From: CAYRTV01 sp964505785
Lineage (GTDB): Bacteria > Acidobacteriota > Aminicenantia > Aminicenantales > Aminicenantaceae
Direction of reading: 5' to 3'
Length of the DNA: 64,000 nt
Assembly (NCBI GenBank): GCA_964505785.1
Contig: CAZDJZ010000004.1
Span: forward strand, 102,546-166,545
Positions within the stretch are counted from its first letter, which is position 1; the number at the start of each line of letters is the position of its first letter. Below the pieces are notes generated by a model. The model was not told the origin of the DNA. It did no database searches and saw nothing but the letters and a program-made list of their open reading frames with translations. Shown piece by piece: positions 57,912-64,000 of this stretch. Position numbers and translations under genes: made by a program.

Positions 57912-59157
57912 AATCATCATACATTTCCTTATCTTTGGTATTATTCCGGCAGCATTATTGTTTTCCGTGAACAGCCGGCCTTATCCCCGGGAAACAAAAT
58001 CCCGGGTTCGTTTGGGTAATGAAATGTTCCTCAAGAATTTCTTTGAGCCTCTCAAGGATCAATCCCTGGGCCTAATAGTCAATCATACATCCCGGATGCA
58101 TGACGGAACCCTGCTGCCGGATGCTCTGCAAAAAGCCGGGTTCCGGGTTTCCGCTCTCTTCTCTCCTGAACACGGATTTTTGGGGGACCGCGAAGGCGGA
58201 CGCCAGGTTGAAGACGGACGTTACAACGGCATTCGCATATACAGTTTGTATGGAAGCAACCGCCGCCCCGCGGCCGAACAGCTTCAGGGGCTGGATGCTC
58301 TAGTCTATGATATTCAGGATATCGGCGCCCGTTTTTACACCTATATCACCACTCTTAAATATATCCTGGAAGCAGCCTCTTCCAAAAACCTCCCGGTCTA
58401 TGTACTGGACCGGCCCAATCCGCTGGGCGGTGAGCAGGTGGAAGGACCAGTGCTTCAGCCCTCCTATGAATCCTTTATCGGATCTCTGCCCCTTCCTGTC
58501 CGCTATGGTTTAACATGCGGAGAATTAGCGGAAATGATGAAAGGGGAAGGCTGGGTGCCCCGGGATGTGGATCTGACCGTGGTTTCCATGGAAGGGTGGG
58601 CCCGCGGCCTTCTGTGGAATGAAACCGGTTTAGAATGGGTTCCCACATCGCCAAATATACCCACCTTTGATTCCGCTCTTGTTTACCCGGGCACCGGGCT
58701 CCTCGGCGGCGTCAGTATCAGCCATGGTTTAGGAACTGAATGGCCGTTTCTCCTGGTCGGCGCCCCGTGGATAGAACCGGAACGGGTTCTGGAGCTGTGG
58801 CCGGAGGATATGGAGCAGGTCGTGACTTTGAAACCGGTGACTTTCACGCCTCATTCCATCCCGGGTAAAATCCTGCAGCCTCCCTATGAAAACCGGACTT
58901 GCCGGGGTTTCCGCATCCATGTAACCAACAAGGCTGACTTCAGGTCTCTCGACTTCACCTTGGAAATAATCCGGGTGATCAAATCCCTCTATCCGGACAG
59001 AGTCCGGGTGATCTCCAAAAACCTCCCCCTGCTTTTCGGCAGCCGCCATCTCAATGAATTCATTCAGGGCGAGGTTACCTACGAGCGGCTGCTCTCCCGC
59101 CTGCGCTGGGATGAAGGCGCCTTCAAACGGCAGAGAAAGCCCTATCTTCTTTATTGA
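57898..59157 (+). CDS. Exo-beta-N-acetylmuramidase NamZ-like (DUF1343)
   Basis: The protein has 419 residues. A signal peptide (IIHFLIFGIIPAALLFSVN) precedes the DUF1343 domain, with LGLIVNHTSRMHDGTLLPDA, VSALFSPEHGFLGDREGG, DALVYDIQDIGARFYTYITT and VLDRPNPLGGEQVEGPVL. FVGDLPLPVRYGLTCGELA-like sequence follows as SLPLPVRYGLTCGELAEMM. DUF1343 includes Bacillus NamZ, which removes MurNAc from peptidoglycan fragments. It would act in the periplasm or outside, with the overlapping MurQ-like gene handling the sugar inside the cell. Confidence 0.9.
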   Translation: MLYRKIIIHFLIFGIIPAALLFSVNSRPYPRETKSRVRLGNEMFLKNFFEPLKDQSLGLIVNHTSRMHDGTLLPDALQKAGFRVSALFSPEHGFLGDREGGRQVEDGRYNGIRIYSLYGSNRRPAAEQLQGLDALVYDIQDIGARFYTYITTLKYILEAASSKNLPVYVLDRPNPLGGEQVEGPVLQPSYESFIGSLPLPVRYGLTCGELAEMMKGEGWVPRDVDLTVVSMEGWARGLLWNETGLEWVPTSPNIPTFDSALVYPGTGLLGGVSISHGLGTEWPFLLVGAPWIEPERVLELWPEDMEQVVTLKPVTFTPHSIPGKILQPPYENRTCRGFRIHVTNKADFRSLDFTLEIIRVIKSLYPDRVRVISKNLPLLFGSRHLNEFIQGEVTYERLLSRLRWDEGAFKRQRKPYLLY

Positions 59158-59187
59158 CCTGGCTTATTAGTTCGAAAATGACTCGCC

Positions 59188-59224
59188 AGAATCATCCTGA
59201 GCGAAGCGAAGGATCTCCTTCTGT
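59188..59224. repeat. REP-like palindrome
   Basis: ATCATCCTGAGCGAAGCGAA then GGATCTCCTTCTG. It is preceded by AAAATGACTCGCCAGAATC, as at 5026 and 6911. The 601-nt gap 59158-59758 contains this, one end of a MITE-like element and a candidate promoter. Confidence 0.6.
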
Positions 59225-59483
59225 CTTGCCGGAGCAAATGTCAGCAGCTTCATATAAAAACCGTTTCCGCATGGCAATAGATAAGGTCCATATCCCGCCG
59301 CCGCGCGTCTGTCCCCAGCGAGGACATCCGCTCCGATTCCGGCATCGCTCTCCTCTCCTGCGGAGAGGAACCATGCCCGCTCGGCCTCCATACGGTCCGG
59401 TTTGGACATGACTTTTATCCATTGCGGCCGATCACTGTGTGACTTTCATCGTTCATGGTGTATTAAATAACACTCGTATTTAC

Positions 59484-59609
59484 TTAGCCTGAATTATTCA
59501 TAAAAATATTGCGGAATTTTTTATAATTCCATTTTTATCAACGATTAACATGATTTTTATTGAAAGTTCAAATGGAAAGTTTTTCATTTTCATATTTATA
59601 TTATAATGG
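59484..59609 (-). mobile_element. MITE-like element B, one end only
   Basis: The left terminus TTAGCCTGAATTATTCATAA is followed by the shared interior (ATGATTTTTATTGAAAGTTC and TTTTTCATTTTCATATTTAT). No matching right terminus is seen before the cytochrome gene, so this copy seems truncated. Strand is arbitrary. Confidence 0.55.
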
Positions 59610-59666
59610 ATTAACGTATTGTCATTGTCTGCAACGATAACTATTATTTTTAGATAATATATTACT

Positions 59667-59695
59667 TTGACGGCTCTCAGGAAAAATGATATTTT
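59667..59695 (+). promoter_or_regulatory. Candidate promoter for the cytochrome operon
   Basis: TTGACG (59667-59672), a 17-nt spacer and TATTTT (59690-59695). AAGGA stands before the ATG at 59759. Confidence 0.45.
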
Positions 59696-59758
59696 ACTAA
59701 TAAGGGATTTTGATAAAGCAAATATTATTAAGGGGTTTTTTAAATAAAGGAAAAAATT

Positions 59759-60913
59759 ATGAAAACTAATCCAAGATTCACCACTACTGGGTTCCGCACC
59801 CTTATTGCTGCAGCATTAGTGGCCGGGCTTCTCTTGCCGGCTGCAGCAGAGTCCCAGACGGAAGGCCAAGCGGATTCCGCAAAAGAAATTTACATGGCCG
59901 CATGCGCCGCCTGCCACGGAGCGGACGGAAAAGGCCAGTCGCAAAGCCGGGTCGGATTTGACACGCCCCTGCCGGATTTCTCCGACTGCAATTTCGCCAC
60001 CCGGGAGCCGGACGCCGACTGGGTTGCTGTGGCGCATCAAGGCGGACCTACCCGTGGCTTCGCCAAAGTAATGCCGGCTTTCGGTGCCGCCCTCTCGATC
60101 GAAGAATTGGAAAAAGCCGTGGAATATACCCGGACCTTTTGCCGGGATGACCGCTGGCCCCGGGGCTCCCTTAACCTGCCCCGTGCCATGATCACGGAAA
60201 AGGCCTATCCTGAAGATGAAGCGGTTATAACATTTGGAGCTGATGAAAACCTGAAATCCATTTCCGGTGAGATTGTGTATGAACAGAGATTCGGCGCCAG
60301 GAATCAATTAGAAATAGTGGTCCCTTTCGGGTGGAACGAAATGATGATTCCCGGCGAAACCGGGCCGGTAAATGATTGGAGTTCAGGCCTCGGGGATGTC
60401 GCCGTAGGTGTCAAGCGTGCTTTTTTCCACAGCTTAAAATCCGGATATATCTTTAGTGGAGCAGCGGAAATCATTCTGCCTACCGGGGATGCGGCCGAAG
60501 GCTTGGGGAAGGATACCTTTGTTTTCGAGCCATTTTTCTCCTACGGACAGCTTCTCCCTTCCGATTTTTTTCTCCATTCCCAGCTGGGTTTTGAATTCCC
60601 ATTTCAAAGCAAGAAAGCGGAAAATGAAGGTTTTTTTCGTATGGCCCTGGGACGCACATTCACCACCGGCGGATGGTGGGGCCGGGCATGGTCTCCCATG
60701 GTGGAAGTTTTAGCTTCTAAAGAACTTTTAGCCGGAAAAGATATCACCTGGGATATTATGCCGCAAATCCAAGTTACCCTGAACACCCGCCAGCATATCA
60801 TGCTGAATGTCGGCATCCGGATCCCGGTCACCGACACCGGAAACCGCGATTTCCAAGTCATGACCTATATTTTATGGGATTGGTTTGATGGAAACTTGTT
60901 TGAAGGATGGTAA
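59759..60913 (+). CDS. Monoheme cytochrome c domain fused to an outer-membrane-like beta barrel
   Basis: The protein has 384 residues. The signal peptide (LIAAALVAGLLLPAAA) is followed by a cytochrome c domain, with heme motif CAACH (about residues 50-54) in MAACAACHGADGKGQ and a likely Met ligand in KVMPAFGAAL. From about residue 150 the chain changes to alternating strands typical of a porin-like barrel (KSGYIFSGAAEIILPTGDAA, WDIMPQIQVTLNTRQHIMLN), ending GNLFEGW with an aromatic terminus. A heme domain on a barrel would place a redox centre at the outer membrane. It overlaps the pentaheme cytochrome gene region and probably works with it. I do not recall a named family. Confidence 0.8.
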   Translation: MKTNPRFTTTGFRTLIAAALVAGLLLPAAAESQTEGQADSAKEIYMAACAACHGADGKGQSQSRVGFDTPLPDFSDCNFATREPDADWVAVAHQGGPTRGFAKVMPAFGAALSIEELEKAVEYTRTFCRDDRWPRGSLNLPRAMITEKAYPEDEAVITFGADENLKSISGEIVYEQRFGARNQLEIVVPFGWNEMMIPGETGPVNDWSSGLGDVAVGVKRAFFHSLKSGYIFSGAAEIILPTGDAAEGLGKDTFVFEPFFSYGQLLPSDFFLHSQLGFEFPFQSKKAENEGFFRMALGRTFTTGGWWGRAWSPMVEVLASKELLAGKDITWDIMPQIQVTLNTRQHIMLNVGIRIPVTDTGNRDFQVMTYILWDWFDGNLFEGW

Positions 60914-60918
60914 AAACA

Positions 60919-62523
60919 ATGAAATACAAACACATATATTTATTTTTTCTTATTTTTCTTTTTTTAACAGTATTCGCATCAGCCCAGATTCCAGAGCTTT
61001 TCCATACGGCTGACCGCTGCATTTCCTGCCATAACGGGCTCATCACCAAACAAGGAGAGGATATATCTTTTGGTTCAGACTGGCGCTCATCCATGATGGC
61101 GCATTCCGCGCGCGATCCCTATTGGCAGGCATCCGTTAAGCGGGAAACTCTAATCCACCCATCGGCATCAGAAGTCATTCAGCATGAATGCGCCGCCTGC
61201 CATATGCCGATGAGCCGTTATGCAGCCAAAATGACCGGAAAAAAAGGAGCCGTTTTCGCTCATCTGCCTATTACCCATCAATCAGGCCGTACCGCTCTTC
61301 TTGCCGCTGACGGTGTTTCCTGTGCCATGTGCCATCAAATCCGGAAAGACAAGCTGGGAACCAGAGAAAGTTTCACAGCAGGATTCGTGGTCGATACGGA
61401 AAAAGCTTTGGGACAAAGAGAAGTATTTGGCCCGTACGAAACTGACGACGGCCGGAAAACCCTGATGAAATCCTCGGCTGAATTTATTCCCAATCAGGCG
61501 ATGCACACACAAAGCTCGGAACTATGTGCCTCCTGTCATACCCTCTACACCCATGCTCTGAATGAAAAGGGTGAAGTCGTCGGCGAATTGCCCGAGCAGG
61601 TTCCCTACCTGGAATGGAAACACAGCGCTTATTATAATGTTCAAAGCTGCCAGACCTGTCATATGCCTGAAGTGGACGGCAAGACCTACATTACCGGAGT
61701 AGTCGGACAGGACCGGGAAAATGTCTCCCGCCATGTTTTCCGCGGCGGCAATTTTTTTATGCCTAAAATTCTCAACCATTACCGGAATTCCCTTGGTGTA
61801 ACTGCCCTGCCTCAGGAATTGAATACCACATCCTTTCGGACAGCAGAACATCTGCAATCCTCTTCAGCAAAAATAGCGGTTCAAAGTGCAGATATCCAAG
61901 ACGGCGATCTTCATGCCCAAGTTTCCATCACCAACCTGGCCGGCCATAAGCTGCCGTCCGCCTACCCATCTCGGCGGGCCTGGCTGCATTTTCGTGTCTA
62001 TGACGGAAACAGCCGGCTGGTATTTGAATCGGGCCGGTTCAATCCTGACGGATCTATCCAGGGAAATGACAATGACAATGACCCGAATCGTTATGAACCC
62101 CATTACAGCACCATCGACAGTGAAGATAAGGTCCAAATCTACGAAGGCATTCTGGCCGCTCCTGAAGATAAAGTCACCACGGCCCTGTTAAGTGCAGTCC
62201 GGTATATCAAGGACAACCGTCTCCCCCCCGCGGGCTTTAAAAAAGCCACGGCCGGTGAAGATATCGCAGTCCAGGGCGGAGCCGCTGAAGATGATGATTT
62301 TGATGACGGCGGTGATATTGTCCGTTTCCGGATTCCGGTAGAAGGCCGGGAAGGCCCCTTCTATGTTAAAGCCGAATTATGGTACCAGCCTATCGCTTAT
62401 CGCTGGGCTCAAAATCTTAAACAGCAAAAAGCAGAAGAAATAGACCGTTTTGTTTCTTATTACGATAATTTTTCGAAATTAACCGGAATTATACTGGCCC
62501 GGGATCAAATCGAAGTAAAATAA
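60919..62523 (+). CDS. Pentaheme c-type cytochrome with C-terminal beta-sandwich
   Basis: From ATG 60919 the protein has 534 residues. An ATG at 60907 overlaps the previous gene but has its ribosome-binding bases directly against it. A signal peptide (IYLFFLIFLFLTVFASA) precedes five CxxCH motifs: CISCH, CAACH, CAMCH, CASCH and CQTCH. Extra His residues (HHAP-like MMAHSARDPYW, FRGGNFFMPKIL) may give bis-His ligation. The C-terminal 230 residues are a beta-sandwich (NLAGHKLPSAYPSRRAWLHF) seen in related multiheme cytochromes. It is periplasmic or at the cell surface and probably moves electrons with the barrel-linked cytochrome upstream. No oxidase or reductase gene is nearby. Confidence 0.88.
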   Translation: MKYKHIYLFFLIFLFLTVFASAQIPELFHTADRCISCHNGLITKQGEDISFGSDWRSSMMAHSARDPYWQASVKRETLIHPSASEVIQHECAACHMPMSRYAAKMTGKKGAVFAHLPITHQSGRTALLAADGVSCAMCHQIRKDKLGTRESFTAGFVVDTEKALGQREVFGPYETDDGRKTLMKSSAEFIPNQAMHTQSSELCASCHTLYTHALNEKGEVVGELPEQVPYLEWKHSAYYNVQSCQTCHMPEVDGKTYITGVVGQDRENVSRHVFRGGNFFMPKILNHYRNSLGVTALPQELNTTSFRTAEHLQSSSAKIAVQSADIQDGDLHAQVSITNLAGHKLPSAYPSRRAWLHFRVYDGNSRLVFESGRFNPDGSIQGNDNDNDPNRYEPHYSTIDSEDKVQIYEGILAAPEDKVTTALLSAVRYIKDNRLPPAGFKKATAGEDIAVQGGAAEDDDFDDGGDIVRFRIPVEGREGPFYVKAELWYQPIAYRWAQNLKQQKAEEIDRFVSYYDNFSKLTGIILARDQIEVK

Positions 62524-62578
62524 TCCCAAACGGTTTTTTATCCATTCGCTTTTAAGGTAAAATATGGATCCGGCTGAT

Positions 62579-62915
62579 CCTGGAATTATTCATGAGGCGA
62601 GATTGCCGCAGATGCGAGGCGCAGAATATGAAGCTGCGGCACTTCACCGCGAATGCCCTGCAGCAAATTTTTATTGCGAGGCCTGCGGGGCAGGCCGTGA
62701 CAACCTTAGACGACCAGATTCTCAAGAACGAAGCCGCCTAAGTTCCTCACGTCGCTTCGCTCCTCAGGACCCCGCCTGAAGGGGTGAAAAATTGCGATTA
62801 TAATATAAATATGAAAATGAAAAACTTTTCATTTGAACTTTCAATAAAAATCATGTTAATCGTTGATAAAAAAAGTATTACAAAAATTTCGCAATATTTT
62901 TATGAATAATTCAGG
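62579..62915 (-). mobile_element. MITE-like element C, full length, with nested REP-like palindrome
   Basis: The termini are CCTGGAATTATTCA (62579-62592) and TGAATAATTCAGG (62903-62915), near-perfect inverted repeats. The right half is the reverse complement of the interior of copies A and B; the left half contains GCGAGGCCTGCGGGGCAGGC and CTCACGTCGCTTCGCTCCTC, which are REP-like sequences. The 411-nt gap 62524-62934 has no believable gene; an apparent 71-codon frame at 62564 runs through the repeat. Confidence 0.6.
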
Positions 62916-62934
62916 CTAAGTGATTACCCAATTG

Positions 62935-63993
62935 ATGAAAAAAAGAGGATATATTTTATCCCGGCTTGCGCTTCCGCTTCTCGCAGGCGCCGCGTTGCGG
63001 ATTTGGCAGCTTCCACAGCAGATTGTTCTGCAGGATGAGTGGCATGCCGTATCCGCCGCCGTTAAACAATCATTCGGTCATATCGCCACCCACTTTCAAA
63101 TTGCAGACAACTGCATTCCCCTCAGCCTGTTTTTCAAATCTCTGCTTGAAACCGCCGGCCTTACCGAATTCGGGCTGCGGCTGCTTCCCATGGTTTTCGG
63201 CATTTTGGGTATCGTCCTCCTGCCTCTTTCGGTGCGCCGGCTTCTTCCCGACAGGGATTATCTTATATTCGCCTTTCTTTTGGCCTTGTCCCCGCTGCTG
63301 ATCTATTACAGCAGGTTCGCACGGCCGTACATTATAACAGCCGTTTTAAGCTTCCTTGCGGTTCTATTCCTTTACAGGTGGAGGCGGGAGGAAAAAACCA
63401 AATACCTGGCGCTGTACCTGCTGACCGGGATTCCCGCCACCTGGTTTAATTTACCGGTTTTCCCGGTCGTGGCCGCGCCGCTGGTCTATTTTTTTTTCAC
63501 CTCTTTCAAAGACAAGCCGGCTGTTCCGTCACTAAAAAAAATGAGGCTGGCCGGTTTGCTTTTTGCGGCCGGTTTCGGATTGTGGTTTTTCCCCACCCTC
63601 CCTTCGCTTCAAAACGTCACCGGTAAAATGCAGGCCGGAGCCATCACTTGGACGACCATTGAGGTTTCGCTGCATTTATTCACCGGATCCGGAGAGTTTC
63701 TGTTTGTTGTCATGTTTCTTATTTTATTTGTGACCGGCATGACTGAACTCGCCGCCAAACAACCGGAATTTTTTGGCTTGCTCCTGACCATCTTTTTCTT
63801 CCATATTCTTTCTATCATACTGATTAAGCCGCTCATGATAGAAGCCCCGATTGTTCTCTCCCGGTATTCCATCGGGCTTTTTCCTTTCTGGCTGCTGGCG
63901 GTCTCTGCAGGAGTTGGTAGACTAGGCCGTCTTCTTCAGAGGAAGGCTGAACCGCCCCGGGGTTGTCGGAGGGAAAAAATTGTGAGAGGATAA
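62935..63993 (+). CDS. GT-C-type polytopic membrane glycosyltransferase-like protein
   Basis: The protein has 352 residues from ATG 62935; a GTG at 62920 directly abuts the MITE-like element and adds five residues. There is no clear ribosome-binding site at either. It has about eight to nine hydrophobic helices. After helix 1 a loop has QIVLQDEWHAVSAAVKQSFG, an acidic loop in the position of the GT-C catalytic Asp, and RFARPYIITAVLSFLAVLFL follows. This fits a short GT-C/PMT-like protein that transfers a sugar from a lipid carrier. The gene may lack a C-terminal domain present in longer relatives. Confidence 0.72.
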   Translation: MKKRGYILSRLALPLLAGAALRIWQLPQQIVLQDEWHAVSAAVKQSFGHIATHFQIADNCIPLSLFFKSLLETAGLTEFGLRLLPMVFGILGIVLLPLSVRRLLPDRDYLIFAFLLALSPLLIYYSRFARPYIITAVLSFLAVLFLYRWRREEKTKYLALYLLTGIPATWFNLPVFPVVAAPLVYFFFTSFKDKPAVPSLKKMRLAGLLFAAGFGLWFFPTLPSLQNVTGKMQAGAITWTTIEVSLHLFTGSGEFLFVVMFLILFVTGMTELAAKQPEFFGLLLTIFFFHILSIILIKPLMIEAPIVLSRYSIGLFPFWLLAVSAGVGRLGRLLQRKAEPPRGCRREKIVRG

Positions 63994-64000
63994 AAAAATG
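63994..64000 (+). other. Possible start of a further gene at the window edge
   Basis: After the stop at 63991-63993 the last three bases are ATG (63998-64000). Nothing more can be said. Confidence 0.2.

Noticed and set aside
59154..59422. Overlapping open frames on both strands after the NamZ-like gene
   Set aside because: They cross the REP-like palindrome, have no start signals and look like non-coding repeats.
62564..62779. Open frame of 71 codons after the pentaheme cytochrome gene
   Set aside because: It lies entirely in the MITE-like and REP-like repeats, has no ribosome-binding site, and its sequence follows repeat composition.
1..64000. CRISPR array
   Set aside because: Tandem-looking stretches (TTTACTC heptads, TAGACTGAA repeats) have no spacer-repeat regularity and no cas genes are present.

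Overview
The window looks like chromosomal DNA of a Gram-negative, probably anaerobic or microaerophilic bacterium. It encodes outer-membrane barrels, lipoproteins, a tripartite RND pump, TatABC-type export, c-type cytochromes and a CoA-disulfide reductase. The gene mix (tandem FGE-like protein, PDZ-7TM-type kinase, GKRP/MurQ-like protein with a NamZ-type hydrolase, eRF1-like protein) reminds me of Acidobacteriota such as Candidatus Aminicenantes. That is a guess from family content, not a measured placement. There is no rRNA, prophage, integrase, transposase gene or CRISPR array. Gene density is high, the standard code fits, and most genes sit in co-oriented runs with 1-4 nt overlaps.

Layout. 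0.2-8.2 kb: metallo-hydrolase, DUF2207 membrane protein, CoA-disulfide reductase-rhodanese, tandem FGE-like secreted protein, TPR lipoprotein with a premature stop. 8.3-9.0 kb: nucleotidyltransferase-like/small basic protein pair. 9.0-13.0 kb (minus): eRF1-like protein, membrane proteins, YigZ-type protein, aminotransferase. 13.1-17.9 kb: two large GT-C-type membrane proteins. 18.0-22.3 kb: outer-membrane barrel and a two-component operon whose kinase gene is broken in three places. 22.3-30.7 kb: an orphan peptide-binding lipoprotein, a membrane kinase and a sigma-54 activator, followed by a predicted sigma-54 promoter with tandem upstream dyads. Downstream lie a receiver protein, a small secreted protein and two SH3/beta-barrel proteins flanking an Lgt-like enzyme. 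31.0-38.6 kb: RND operon with one adaptor and two pumps. 39.0-40.2 kb: MFS transporter. 40.6-43.4 kb: AT-rich pair of radical SAM genes beside tRNA-Arg. 43.5-44.1 kb: tRNA-Arg, a small Cys/Trp-rich protein, tRNA-Pro. 44.7-51.6 kb (minus): rpiB, serine hydroxymethyltransferase-like, purD, purE, mtaB, mutL. 51.9-59.2 kb: CtpA-type protease, divergent tat genes, a nucleotide kinase/dCMP deaminase pair, and a muramic-acid recycling pair. 59.8-62.5 kb: a cytochrome-barrel fusion and a pentaheme cytochrome. The window ends in another GT-C-type membrane protein.

How the genes may work together. The 22.3-30.7 kb block reads as a complete circuit: an outside sensor (binding lipoprotein plus kinase), a sigma-54 activator, and a target operon of envelope proteins. 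The MurQ/GKRP-like and NamZ-like genes overlap and fit recovery of N-acetylmuramic acid. The two cytochrome genes overlap and fit an outer-membrane electron-transfer unit. The rpiB-glyA-purD-purE run supplies ribose phosphate, one-carbon units and purines, with a tRNA methylthiotransferase and mismatch repair appended.

Intergenic DNA is rich in dispersed repeats: (i) REP-like palindromes built on TCATCCTGAG...AAGGATC; (ii) MITE-like elements with CCTGAATTATTCA termini; (iii) a heptad-repeat family (TTTACTC) behind a TCAGGATGGCTCT head; (iv) a two-copy repeat of about 90 bp. Several genes carry in-frame stops or frameshifts, which may be real decay or assembly error.
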